In this document: piece after piece, positions 52,053 to 61,040 of the stretch
Position numbering within the stretch: the first letter of the stretch is position 1
How the letters are laid out: every line of letters begins with the position of its first letter
NCBI GenBank assembly: GCA_910583675.1
Contig: CAJTYH010000009.1
Location: 5,980-69,979, forward strand
Direction of reading: 5' to 3'
From: an uncultured Muribaculaceae bacterium
GTDB taxonomy: Bacteria > Bacteroidota > Bacteroidia > Bacteroidales > Muribaculaceae
DNA: 64,000 nucleotides
The notes under the pieces: model-generated
Databases searched by the model: none
What the model was told of the DNA's origin: nothing
The model's input: the letters and a program-made list of their open reading frames with translations, nothing else
Translations under genes and position numbers: made by a program

Positions 52053-54881
52053 ATGATTAAACATTTTTTAGCGGTGCTCATAACGGCACTCGCTTGTGCA
52101 GTGGTGCCACAATGCGCTGTTGCGCAATTATTTACTACATCCCCGGACATTGTGCAGCCGGGCACAAAAAATCTAAAAATCTATTTCCATGCATCCCGAA
52201 GCGGTAAACAGGAACTGATAAACGCCACATCGCTGTATGCCCACATTGGAATAACGCTCACCACCGATCCCAAAAAATGGGAATACGTAAAAGGTGACTG
52301 GAATTCAAACACCGAAGATAAACGCTTTACCAAACAGCCCGACGGCACATGGGAATTGAACATAGGCGACATACGCGAATATTTCGGTATCAAACCGGGC
52401 GACGAACCCGCAAAAATCGCAATCATCGCACGTCTCCCTGCCGGTGCCGGCAACGGCTATGGCCAGACCGACGACTGTTTCATAGACATCGTGCCGGAAG
52501 GACTGCACATGGCGCTTGAAACTGACAACGGAACGGCAACCGTATTCCATGGAGCACGTCAAGTCCCCTTCACGATAAACGCAACCGCCAGTTGCGTACT
52601 CTCCCTAAGCGTGAACGGAACAAAAATCGCAAGCGTAAACGGCACACAACTCAAGGCGACACACAATTTTGCCATCTCCGACACACCCTACGAAATAGTG
52701 GCCACCGCGACAAGAGGCACAGAGACACTGACCGAAAAGATGGAGATAAGCTGTCTGCCGGCAAGCACGCAAAAGAACTATCCCGGTGGTAAGCCTAAAC
52801 AAGGCGCCATAAGGAATGCCGACGGTACTGTCACTTTCTGCATAGCTGCTCCCAAGAAATCAAATGCAATGATAATTGGTGCCTGGGATGACTACCGCGC
52901 TACAGGAAAGAGCGTAATGAACTACACCGACCACGACAGCCAGCGTTATTTCTGGACTACTATATCCACTCCGCTTGCAGAAAACGAGTATTTCCCCTAT
53001 TATTTCAAGATAGACGGCGACATCAACGTGGCCGACCCGTATGCCAGATTGATATTGGATCCATACAACGACATTTACCTCCCCTCCGACCGCCTTGACG
53101 GCATCCCCGCATATCCCACCGGCAAGGTACCGGAAAACACAATGCTTGCCGTATATCATGGCGATATTGACAAATACAACTGGGACGCTTCAACTCTTGA
53201 CTTCAAAGTACCCGACCACCGCTCGCTCACCATTTACGAAATGCTCATACGCGATTTCACCGGCGACGGCACCGATCAGGAGGGCAAATCGTTCGGTACA
53301 TTCCGCGCAGCCATGGAGAAACTCGACTATATTGAGTCGCTAGGCGTAAACGCCGTGGAGCTTATGCCGGTGATGGAGTTCAACGGCAACAACTCCTGGG
53401 GATACAACACCAACTTCTATATGGCACCCGACAAGGCATACGGTTCTCCAAAAGAGATGCGTGATTTAGTGGCAGAATGCCACCGGCGCGGCATAGCCGT
53501 GATTCTGGACATCGTGTTCAACCAGAGCGACGGCCTCGCACCGTGGTATCAGATGTATGGAGGTGCTGCAAACAATCCGTTCTACAACGTCACCGCTCCC
53601 CATGACTATAGCGTTCTCAACGACTGGAACCAGGATTGTCCGCTTGTAAAACAGCACTGGAAAGACGTGCTCCGCTACTGGATGGAAGCCTACAAGGTCG
53701 ACGGATTCCGTTTCGACCTCGTAAAAGGCCTCGGATCAAACGACAGCTATTCAGCAGGAACGGATGCCTACAACGAAAGCCGCATACGCCTGATGAAGGA
53801 ACTGCATGCCGCCATCAGCGAAATAAAACCTGATGCCATACACATCAATGAACTGCTCGGCACCGACAGGGAAGACAACGCAAACGGAGCAGACGGCCAG
53901 CTTACATGGGTAAAAATCTCTGATCCGAGCATAGATTACGCCACTGCACGCCCCGGCGGAAACTCCGGAAACATGATCGGATTCCTTGCGTCAAACTGGA
54001 ACCGCACAGTAGGACAGACAGTGGATTACGCGGAAAGCCATGACGAGCCTCGGTTGGCCTCAAAGATGCGCACCACGGATACCCGCGAATGCGATGCTAC
54101 TGTGGCATATACGGCAACCCATCCCAAAAGCGCCTCGGTAAAACGTCTCGGTGCCGTGGCTGCCCAGATGCTCCTTACACCCGGAAGCAAGATGATATGG
54201 CAATTCGGTGAGATAGCAGCCGACGACTCCCAAGGAAGCGACCTTGAGAAATTACGCCCCATAAAACCGAAATGGGATCAGATGTCAAACGGCATACGTG
54301 CAGGTCTGCTTGAGAACTATCGCCAACTCATAAACCTTCGCAAGAAGAATCAGGAGATGTTCAACGGACAGGATGCAACCTGCACCCTGACCGGCTTCAA
54401 CAACAGCCTCGAAAGCGTTCGCACCATCCGCGTGACCTCCGGCGAGAAGGAGATAATAGCCTTCTTCAATCCGGCGATTTCCGGGACAGCGAAGACCGTA
54501 ATATCACCCGCCACGAAACTGACACCGGCGAACGCACAGCTTGTGACAGCCTCCTATGGCACAACTCCGACACTTGAATCCGCCGGTGGCACATCCGTAA
54601 GCGTCAAGCTCGCTCCAAACGAATTTGCGGTCTATGCATCAACATCAGTCGCCGACATAGATCAAATCGCGCCTGACGGTGCCGGCAATTCAGTCTCAGT
54701 AAGCAGTGCTTACGGAATCATCCTGATTTCCGGGGAACACTCCACCGCAACGGTTTATTCCATCTCAGGCCAGACGGTAGCTGCCTCCAACGGCTCACAG
54801 GAAGTTGCCACCATACCTGTAGCAACCGGCATTTACGTGGTAAACGTGGACGGAAACGCATACAAAGTGGCAGTTCCATAA
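52053..54881 (+). CDS. Secreted GH13 alpha-amylase family enzyme
   Basis: The 942-residue exported enzyme acts on starch-like alpha-glucans. The signal peptide spans about residues 1-24. Two N-terminal beta domains (about 25-230 and 240-380) lie before the catalytic barrel. The second is of the carbohydrate-binding type found in branching enzymes and pullulanases. Catalytic residues: nucleophile Asp in GFRFDLVKG, acid/base Glu in HINELLG and the transition-state Asp in ESHDEPR, with VELMPVMEFNGN and DIVFNQSDG of the family. The C terminus resembles a type IX sorting tail (AYGIILISGEHSTATVYSIS). It lies alone with its own promoter and terminator. Confidence 0.9.
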   Translation: MIKHFLAVLITALACAVVPQCAVAQLFTTSPDIVQPGTKNLKIYFHASRSGKQELINATSLYAHIGITLTTDPKKWEYVKGDWNSNTEDKRFTKQPDGTWELNIGDIREYFGIKPGDEPAKIAIIARLPAGAGNGYGQTDDCFIDIVPEGLHMALETDNGTATVFHGARQVPFTINATASCVLSLSVNGTKIASVNGTQLKATHNFAISDTPYEIVATATRGTETLTEKMEISCLPASTQKNYPGGKPKQGAIRNADGTVTFCIAAPKKSNAMIIGAWDDYRATGKSVMNYTDHDSQRYFWTTISTPLAENEYFPYYFKIDGDINVADPYARLILDPYNDIYLPSDRLDGIPAYPTGKVPENTMLAVYHGDIDKYNWDASTLDFKVPDHRSLTIYEMLIRDFTGDGTDQEGKSFGTFRAAMEKLDYIESLGVNAVELMPVMEFNGNNSWGYNTNFYMAPDKAYGSPKEMRDLVAECHRRGIAVILDIVFNQSDGLAPWYQMYGGAANNPFYNVTAPHDYSVLNDWNQDCPLVKQHWKDVLRYWMEAYKVDGFRFDLVKGLGSNDSYSAGTDAYNESRIRLMKELHAAISEIKPDAIHINELLGTDREDNANGADGQLTWVKISDPSIDYATARPGGNSGNMIGFLASNWNRTVGQTVDYAESHDEPRLASKMRTTDTRECDATVAYTATHPKSASVKRLGAVAAQMLLTPGSKMIWQFGEIAADDSQGSDLEKLRPIKPKWDQMSNGIRAGLLENYRQLINLRKKNQEMFNGQDATCTLTGFNNSLESVRTIRVTSGEKEIIAFFNPAISGTAKTVISPATKLTPANAQLVTASYGTTPTLESAGGTSVSVKLAPNEFAVYASTSVADIDQIAPDGAGNSVSVSSAYGIILISGEHSTATVYSISGQTVAASNGSQEVATIPVATGIYVVNVDGNAYKVAVP

Positions 54882-54906
54882 GAATCACACATCCATCAAA
54901 AATCAA

Positions 54907-54936
54907 CGAGGGTTCCGGCGATCGCCAGAACCCTCG
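54907..54936. terminator. Terminator between convergent GH13 and EF-G paralogue genes
   Basis: CGAGGGTTC and GAACCCTCG pair, extended by CGGCG/CGCC, with a T run (TTTTTAT) on the right. On the left there is only a short A-rich stretch (AAAAATCAA), so it may work in both directions. Confidence 0.75.
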
Positions 54937-54984
54937 TTTTTATCAGCCACCCGCAAGTCATGCACCCACGGGAATTGAGAAATA

Positions 54985-57141
54985 TTAATCTTCGGTTGCC
55001 TTCTCGGCGTACTCCTTCAGAAGTTTCTCCTGAACATCGCCGGGTACAAGTTCGTATGAAGCGAACTTAAGTGTGAACGAAGAGCGGCCACCGGTTATCG
55101 AACTGAGCGCAGTCGAATAGGAGGACATCTCTTTCAAGGGTACCTTGGCGGTGATCTTCTCGAAACCGTTCTCGGAGGACATACCCATGATCATTGCACG
55201 TCGTCCCTGAAGGTCGCCCATCACGTCGCCCATCACATCAGAGGGTACCATTACCTCCACGTCGTAAACCGGCTCAAGCACCTTCGGATTAGCATTGCGG
55301 AACGCCTCAGAAAAAGCGTTGCGTGCAGCCAGACGGAAGGAAATCTCATTGGAGTCTACCGGGTGCATCTTGCCGTCGTAAATGCATACGCGCACATCAC
55401 GGGCATATGAACCGGTAAGAGGGCCTTGCTCCATGCGATCCATCAGACCCTTGACGATGGCCGGAATGAAACGCGCATCAATGGCACCGCCTACGATACA
55501 ATTGTGTACCACCAGCTTGCCACCCCACTGCAGAGGTATTTCCTGAGTGTCGCGCACGCTCATCTTGAATTCCTGATTTCCGAAACGGTAGGTGTCGGGA
55601 ACCGGGGCATCCTCCACGTAAGGTTCGATTATGAGATGAACCTCGCCGAACTGTCCGGCACCCCCCGATTGCTTCTTATGACGGTAATCGGCACGAGCGG
55701 CCTTCGTTATGGTCTCGCGATACGGAATCTTCGGTTCCTCGAAGATGATCGGGAGTTTGTCATTGTTCTCCACACGCCATTTGAGTGTGCGAAGATGGAA
55801 TTCTCCCTGACCCTTGAGTATGGTCTGTTTCAATTCCTTGCTCTGCTCTACCTCCCATGTCGGATCCTCCTCGTGCATGCGAGTCAGTATGCCCGACAGT
55901 TTCTCGGCATCGCTCTCGGTAACTGGACGGATCGCACGCTGATACTTCGGTGCCGGATACTTGATGAAGTCGAAAGCATAGTCACACCCCTTCTCATCAA
56001 GCGTGTTGCCCGTGCGCACATCTTTCAGCTTCACGGTTGCGCCTATATCGCCGGCGCACAACTTATCGACGGGTGTCTTGATCTGTCCGCACACGCAGAA
56101 GATCTGAGCCAGACGCTCCTTTCCTCCACGGGTTACGTTATCAAGGTCGGCACCGGCATTGAGCGTGCCGCTCATCACCTTGAAGTACTGTACCTCGCCG
56201 ATATGAGGCTCAACGGTAGTCTTGAACATGAAGATGCTCAGGGGGCCGTTGCTGTCAGGCTTCACTTCGCGTCCCTCGCTGTCCTTGGGAGCGGGCATAT
56301 CCTTGACGAAAGGTACCACATTGCCGAGGAACTCCATCATGCGGCGCACACCCATGTCCTTAAGGGCGCTCACGCAGAACACCGGATAGATCGAACGATC
56401 CACAAGACCCTTGCGGATACCTTCGCGCATCTCGTCCTCGCTGAGATGCCCCTGCTCGAAGAATTTCTCCATAAGGGTCTCGTCGTTTTCGGCAGCGGCC
56501 TCCACGAGAGCCTGATTCCACTCGCGAGCCTTCTCCATTTCCTCTTCCGAAATATCTTCTATGGTAGGCACTCCCCCATCGGGGCCCCATGAATATTTTT
56601 TCATGAGAAGCACGTCTATCATGGCGTTGAAACCGGGGCCTGACTGCAACGGATACTGGATGGGCACCACTTTCTTGCCGAAGATCTCGCGCATCTGCTC
56701 GAGGGTGTTCTCGAAATCGGCTTTCTCACCGTCAAGCTGGTTCACGGCAAAGATAACAGGTTTCTTGAGCTGCGCCGTGGTACGGAATATGTTCTGCGTG
56801 CCCACTTCCACACCGTACTGCGCATCAACCAGAATGACACCGGTATCGGTGACGTTGAGTGCCGTTATGGCATTGCCCACGAAGTCGTCCGCCCCCGGGC
56901 AATCAATGACATTCAGCTTCTTATTGAGGAACTCAGCATAAAAAACCGTGGAAAAGACCGAGTAGCCATACTCCTTTTCCACAGGGAAATAGTCTGATAC
57001 GGTATTGTTAGCCTCAACCGTGCCGCGACGTTTTATAACTCCACACTCGAAAAGCATCGCTTCTGCGAGTGTGGTTTTTCCCGAGCCTTTGCTACCGAGC
57101 AAGGCTATGTTTTTGATTTCGTCAGTCTGGTAAACCTTCAT
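54985..57141 (-). CDS. Elongation factor G paralogue with degraded GTPase motifs
   Basis: The 718-residue protein has the EF-G domain order, including a C-terminal domain IV/V region (RPVTESDAEKLSG, YRHKKQSGGAGQFGEVHL and PVDSNEISFRLAARNAF). The P-loop is present (GSKGSGKT, residues 16-23) and so is NQLD. However the switch II motif reads DCPGADDF (residues 80-87), so the catalytic His of the usual DTPGH is Ala84. Switch I reads EKEYGYSVFS in place of the conserved RGIT. Bacteroides species encode an EF-G2 that lacks GTPase activity and replaces EF-G in starvation and gut colonisation; this gene looks like it. The canonical fusA is not in the window. Confidence 0.88.
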   Translation of the reverse strand: MKVYQTDEIKNIALLGSKGSGKTTLAEAMLFECGVIKRRGTVEANNTVSDYFPVEKEYGYSVFSTVFYAEFLNKKLNVIDCPGADDFVGNAITALNVTDTGVILVDAQYGVEVGTQNIFRTTAQLKKPVIFAVNQLDGEKADFENTLEQMREIFGKKVVPIQYPLQSGPGFNAMIDVLLMKKYSWGPDGGVPTIEDISEEEMEKAREWNQALVEAAAENDETLMEKFFEQGHLSEDEMREGIRKGLVDRSIYPVFCVSALKDMGVRRMMEFLGNVVPFVKDMPAPKDSEGREVKPDSNGPLSIFMFKTTVEPHIGEVQYFKVMSGTLNAGADLDNVTRGGKERLAQIFCVCGQIKTPVDKLCAGDIGATVKLKDVRTGNTLDEKGCDYAFDFIKYPAPKYQRAIRPVTESDAEKLSGILTRMHEEDPTWEVEQSKELKQTILKGQGEFHLRTLKWRVENNDKLPIIFEEPKIPYRETITKAARADYRHKKQSGGAGQFGEVHLIIEPYVEDAPVPDTYRFGNQEFKMSVRDTQEIPLQWGGKLVVHNCIVGGAIDARFIPAIVKGLMDRMEQGPLTGSYARDVRVCIYDGKMHPVDSNEISFRLAARNAFSEAFRNANPKVLEPVYDVEVMVPSDVMGDVMGDLQGRRAMIMGMSSENGFEKITAKVPLKEMSSYSTALSSITGGRSSFTLKFASYELVPGDVQEKLLKEYAEKATED

Positions 57142-57249
57142 GTTATTAGAATTTAGTAAGTTCGTATGATAACCTAAGCAATTCCGTTAGGTGGAGAAAG
57201 ATTTCGGAGCGCAAATTAGTCATTTTTCTATTAACTGCAATAAAATTTC

Positions 57250-57267
57250 ATATGTTACAAAACATAT
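57250..57267. promoter_or_regulatory. Inverted repeat upstream of the EF-G paralogue
   Basis: ATATGTT and AACATAT are exact complements with a 4-base centre (ACAA). The centre lies about 115 bases upstream of the ATG. It may be a site for a Crp-like regulator, by analogy with Cur control of EF-G2 in Bacteroides, but the match to a known motif was not tested. Confidence 0.35.
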
Positions 57268-57394
57268 TTACATAATCTTCACAGGACGGCCACCTCTCCA
57301 TATTCATCAAAGTCAATCAAAGTCTAATCCGTCAGACAACAAAAGCCGGGAAAGATAACATATGCGCCCTTGGTATTGTTTCACAATAATTTAT

Positions 57395-57402
57395 TAACTT
57401 TG
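57395..57402 (+). promoter_or_regulatory. -7 element of the panC-panD operon
   Basis: TAACTTTG is an exact match, with TTG at 57376-57378 as a weak -33 partner, 66 bases before the panC ATG. Confidence 0.65.
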
Positions 57403-57467
57403 CAGGCAATTTGACGACTACGGCCTCATGGCCGCAATCGCATGATAGAATAGTACGATTGTCTAAA

Positions 57468-58322
57468 ATGGAAATAATAAGAACAGTCGACGGTCTGCGA
57501 AAACGTGTCGCCGAAGCTCGAGCCAACGGGAAGAGCGTAGGTCTGGTGCCCACGATGGGAGCCTTGCATGCAGGACACATATCCCTTGTAGACCGTGCAA
57601 GAAAGGAAAACGACCTGGTCGTGGTGAGCGTTTTCGTCAACCCGACCCAATTCAATAATGCCGAAGACCTGGCCACATACCCCCGTACCGAAGAGGCCGA
57701 CTGTGCCAAGCTCAGCCAGGCAGGAGTGGACATTGCTTTCATCCCGTCCGTGGAGGAAGTTTACCCTGAACCGGATACCCGCGTATTCGATCTCGGCTCT
57801 GTAGCGGAAGTTATGGAAGGAGCCATGCGTCCCGGCCATTTCAACGGAGTGGCTCAGATCGTAAGCAAGCTGTTTGCCATCGTTGAACCTGATCGCGCCT
57901 ACTTCGGCGAGAAGGATTTCCAGCAGATCGCAGTGATACGCCGCATGGTGGAACTGGAGGGATTCAAACTGCAAGTTGTGGATTGCCCGATTTGCCGCGA
58001 AAGCGACGGACTCGCCATGAGCAGCCGCAACACGCGCCTTACCCCGGAGCAACGACAGATAGCCCCCGCCATACACCGCGCCATGCATGACAGCCTTGAG
58101 TTTGCCCGCACGCATACGCTTGCCGAGACAAAAGCGCATGTCGTAAATGAGATCAATGGGCACCCCCAGATGGAGGTGGAATATTACGACATCGTGGATC
58201 CCCTCACGATGCAGTCCTTGGAAAACTGGAACGATGCGGTCAACGGCTCTCCCGTCGGATGCATCACCGTATATTGCGGCAAGGTGCGCCTCATAGACAA
58301 CATCAAATACAATCTTCAGTAA
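57468..58322 (+). CDS. panC: Pantoate-beta-alanine ligase
   Basis: PanC joins pantoate and beta-alanine with ATP to make pantothenate, the precursor of coenzyme A. The 284-residue protein has the HIGH-type motif PTMGALHAGHISLV, SVFVNPTQF, and the YFGEKDFQQ and SRNTRLTPEQR segments of the family. ATG at 57468 follows the promoter; an in-frame start at 57411 would lie just behind the -7 element. panD follows after 2 bases. Confidence 0.96.
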   Translation: MEIIRTVDGLRKRVAEARANGKSVGLVPTMGALHAGHISLVDRARKENDLVVVSVFVNPTQFNNAEDLATYPRTEEADCAKLSQAGVDIAFIPSVEEVYPEPDTRVFDLGSVAEVMEGAMRPGHFNGVAQIVSKLFAIVEPDRAYFGEKDFQQIAVIRRMVELEGFKLQVVDCPICRESDGLAMSSRNTRLTPEQRQIAPAIHRAMHDSLEFARTHTLAETKAHVVNEINGHPQMEVEYYDIVDPLTMQSLENWNDAVNGSPVGCITVYCGKVRLIDNIKYNLQ

Positions 58323-58324
58323 CC

Positions 58325-58675
58325 ATGCAGATTGAAATACTGAAATCAAAGATCCATCGTGTCTCGGTCACGGAGGCGCGCCTGGATTACATAGGTAGCA
58401 TTACCATCGACGAAGACCTCATGGACGCAGCGGGAATATTCCACGGCGAACATGTCTACATCGTCAACAACAACAACGGCGAACGCCTTGAGACATACGC
58501 CATACCAGGCGAACGCGGAAGCGGAGTGATATGTCTCAACGGAGCCGCCGCCCGCAAGGTGCAACCGGGCGACGTGGTCATAATCATGGCATATGCATCC
58601 ATGACACCGGAGGAAGCACGTGGATTCAAACCACGTGTCATATTCCCCGACACCGCCACCAATCGCCTGAGCTGA
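58325..58675 (+). CDS. panD: Aspartate 1-decarboxylase proenzyme
   Basis: PanD makes beta-alanine from aspartate. The 116-residue proenzyme cleaves itself between G24 and S25 (DYIGSITID) to form the pyruvoyl cofactor. The conserved NNNNGERLETYAI and GDVVIIMAY are present. It starts 2 bases after the panC stop, so both beta-alanine supply and its use are coupled. panB and panE are not here. Confidence 0.96.
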   Translation: MQIEILKSKIHRVSVTEARLDYIGSITIDEDLMDAAGIFHGEHVYIVNNNNGERLETYAIPGERGSGVICLNGAAARKVQPGDVVIIMAYASMTPEEARGFKPRVIFPDTATNRLS

Positions 58676-58743
58676 CCGCTATTCCCCTCCCCTCTCCCCC
58701 TACACTAATTCTCTCCCATCCTAACCCATTCACATACCACGAC

Positions 58744-60072
58744 ATGTTTGAGAACCTAAGCGAGAAACTTGAACGGAGTTTTAAGATACTTAAAGGCCAA
58801 GGCAAGATCACCGAGATAAACGTTGCCGAAACCCTGAAAGATGTGCGCCGCGCCCTGCTTGACGCCGATGTCAACTATAAGGTTGCCAAGAACTTCACCG
58901 ATACGGTAAAGGCCAAGGCGATCGGTCAGAACGTGATCAATGCCGTAAAGCCCCAGGAGCTGATGGTCAAGATCGTGCATGACGAATTGGCGCTCCTTAT
59001 GGGTGGCGAGACTGCACAGGTGAACCTTTCCGGAAATCCTACAGTAATACTGATGTCCGGTCTGCAAGGCTCCGGTAAAACCACCTTCTCAGGCAAACTC
59101 GCCAAGAAATTCAAGAGCGAGAAGGGGAAGAGGCCGCTTCTGGTGGCATGCGACGTATACCGCCCCGCTGCCATAGAACAGCTGAAGGTTCTCGCACAGC
59201 AGATCGACGTTCCGGTCTACACCGAGGAAGGCAGTAAGAATCCCGTGGAGATCGCCCGCAATGCGATTGAATATGCCAAACGCAACCATCTTGACCTGGT
59301 GATAGTGGACACCGCCGGCCGCCTTGCCATTGACGAGCAGATGATGGACGAGATTGAAGCCATCAAAAAGGCGATCAAACCGCAGGAGACCTTGTTCGTG
59401 GTCGACTCCATGACCGGTCAGGACGCTGTGAACACTGCAAAGGAATTCAACGACCGTCTTGACTTCGACGGTGTTGTGCTCACAAAGCTTGACGGTGACA
59501 CACGCGGTGGTGCCGCTCTCTCCATCCGCACGGTGGTTACAAAACCTATCAAATTCGTAGGTACGGGTGAGAAACTGGATGCACTTGATCTTTTCCACCC
59601 CTCCCGTATGGCCGACCGAATTCTCGGCATGGGCGACATCGTATCTCTCGTGGAGAAGGCTCAACAGCAGTTTGACGAGAAGAAAGCCCGCGAACTCCAA
59701 AGAAAGATAGCCAAAAACGAATTCAACTTCAACGACTTCCTCGGCCAGATCCAACAGATCAAGAAGATGGGCAACCTCAAGGATCTCGCAGCTATGATCC
59801 CGGGAGTGGGCAAGGCGCTGAAAGACGTTGAAATAGACGACAACGCATTCAAGGGGATCGAAGCCATCATAAGCTCCATGACCGAAAAGGAGCGCGTGAA
59901 CCCAGCGATAATCAACGGAAGCCGCCGCCGCCGCATAGCCGCCGGCTCAGGCACGTCGCTTCAGGAAGTGAACCGTCTGCTCACCCAGTTCGAACAGACA
60001 CGCAAGGTAATGAAGGCCGCCACATCCATGAAGAACCCCATGCAGATGATGCGCCAGATGCGTCGCCGCTAA
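58744..60072 (+). CDS. ffh: Signal recognition particle protein
   Basis: Ffh binds 4.5S RNA and signal sequences and directs ribosomes to the membrane. The 442-residue protein has the N-domain, the GTPase domain with GLQGSGKTTFSGKLA (about residues 103-117), VIVDTAGRL and TKLDGDTRGGAAL, and the methionine-rich M-domain at the end (MKAATSMKNPMQMMRQM). ATG at 58744 gives the normal N terminus; no Shine-Dalgarno site is seen, the leader being C-rich. Confidence 0.97.
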   Translation: MFENLSEKLERSFKILKGQGKITEINVAETLKDVRRALLDADVNYKVAKNFTDTVKAKAIGQNVINAVKPQELMVKIVHDELALLMGGETAQVNLSGNPTVILMSGLQGSGKTTFSGKLAKKFKSEKGKRPLLVACDVYRPAAIEQLKVLAQQIDVPVYTEEGSKNPVEIARNAIEYAKRNHLDLVIVDTAGRLAIDEQMMDEIEAIKKAIKPQETLFVVDSMTGQDAVNTAKEFNDRLDFDGVVLTKLDGDTRGGAALSIRTVVTKPIKFVGTGEKLDALDLFHPSRMADRILGMGDIVSLVEKAQQQFDEKKARELQRKIAKNEFNFNDFLGQIQQIKKMGNLKDLAAMIPGVGKALKDVEIDDNAFKGIEAIISSMTEKERVNPAIINGSRRRRIAAGSGTSLQEVNRLLTQFEQTRKVMKAATSMKNPMQMMRQMRRR

Positions 60073-60088
60073 ATAAAAAGCAAGAAGA

Positions 60089-60121
60089 AATTACTAATTA
60101 CTAATTGATAATTACTAATTA
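60089..60121. repeat. AT-rich repeat between ffh and folD
   Basis: AATTACTAATT occurs at 60089-60099 and again at 60110-60120. Similar repeats of ATTACTAATT recur between genes in many Bacteroidetes, so this may be a slipped or repetitive spacer. folD starts 9 bases after it. Confidence 0.5.
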
Positions 60122-60129
60122 AAGAAGGG

Positions 60130-61014
60130 ATGGAGCTGATTGACGGAAAGAAAGTTGCCGCTGAAATCAAGCAGGAGATAGCAGCCGAAGTAGAGAAGAT
60201 GGTCGCCGAAGGCAAACGCAGACCGCATCTCGCCGCCATACTCGTGGGACACGACGGCGGCAGCGAGACATACGTTGCCAACAAAGTTAAGTCGTGCGCC
60301 GAATGCGGTTTCACATCGTCGCTCATCCGCTTTGAAGATGATGTTACTGAGGGACGGTTGCTTGAAGAGATACACCGTCTCAACAACGACAGCGAGATTG
60401 ACGGCTTCATAGTGCAGCTGCCTCTCCCCCGCCATATCTCGGAGCAGAAACTCATAGAGGCGATTGACTACCGCAAGGATGTGGACGGTTTCCATCCGAT
60501 CAATGTAGGACGCATGTCAATCGGACTGCCATGCTTCCGAAGCGCCACACCCGCCGGCATAATGATGCTTCTGAAACGTTACGGCGTGCCCACTTCCGGT
60601 GCAAACTGCGTAGTACTTGGCCGGAGCAACATTGTTGGCAAACCTGTGGCAGCGCTCATGATGCAGAAAGGCAACCCCGGCAACGCCACTGTCACGGTAT
60701 GCCATCGCGACACCAAGAATCTTAAGGAGATCTGCCGCAACGCCGACATAATCATTGCCGCAATGGGCCGTCCGGAATCGGTCACCGCCGACATGGTGAA
60801 GGATGGAGCCACAGTGATCGACGTAGGCACCACACGCGTACCTGACGCATCGCGCAAAAGCGGCTTCCGCCTCTGCGGGGATGTCAAGTTCGACGAGGTA
60901 TCTCCGAAATGCGCCTTCATAACACCAGTACCCGGAGGAGTAGGCCCCATGACAATAGTCTCGCTGATGCGCAACACACTTCTTGCAGCCCAGCGCGCCA
61001 TATACGCCGACTGA
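60130..61014 (+). CDS. folD: Methylenetetrahydrofolate dehydrogenase/cyclohydrolase
   Basis: FolD is bifunctional: it oxidises methylene- to methenyltetrahydrofolate and opens the latter to formyltetrahydrofolate. The 294-residue protein has AAILVGHDGGSETYVANKVKSC with catalytic Lys, the DGFIVQLPLP motif, KDVDGFHPINVG, and the Rossmann VVLGRSNIVGKPVA and PVPGGVGPMT signatures. The start ATG at 60130 is preceded by AAAGAAGGG. Confidence 0.96.
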   Translation: MELIDGKKVAAEIKQEIAAEVEKMVAEGKRRPHLAAILVGHDGGSETYVANKVKSCAECGFTSSLIRFEDDVTEGRLLEEIHRLNNDSEIDGFIVQLPLPRHISEQKLIEAIDYRKDVDGFHPINVGRMSIGLPCFRSATPAGIMMLLKRYGVPTSGANCVVLGRSNIVGKPVAALMMQKGNPGNATVTVCHRDTKNLKEICRNADIIIAAMGRPESVTADMVKDGATVIDVGTTRVPDASRKSGFRLCGDVKFDEVSPKCAFITPVPGGVGPMTIVSLMRNTLLAAQRAIYAD

Positions 61015-61040
61015 AGATAAACTATTTTTCATAAGGTGTA

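Larger units (their letters stand above)
57142..57467. other. Divergent regulatory region between the EF-G paralogue and panC
   Basis: The 326 bases carry no gene. Toward panC there is a good -7 element at 57395-57402. Toward the EF-G paralogue there is only an imperfect -7 candidate (plus CAAATTAG at 57212-57219), a small stem-loop (ACCTAA 57172-57177 / TTAGGT 57187-57192) and an inverted repeat at 57250-57267. Confidence 0.5.

Noticed and set aside
55426..56592. 388-residue open frame antisense to the EF-G paralogue
   Set aside because: No recognisable domain and covers a conserved protein on the other strand.
57426..58349. 307-residue open frame antisense to panC
   Set aside because: It includes the panC promoter region and has no domain; panC is certain.
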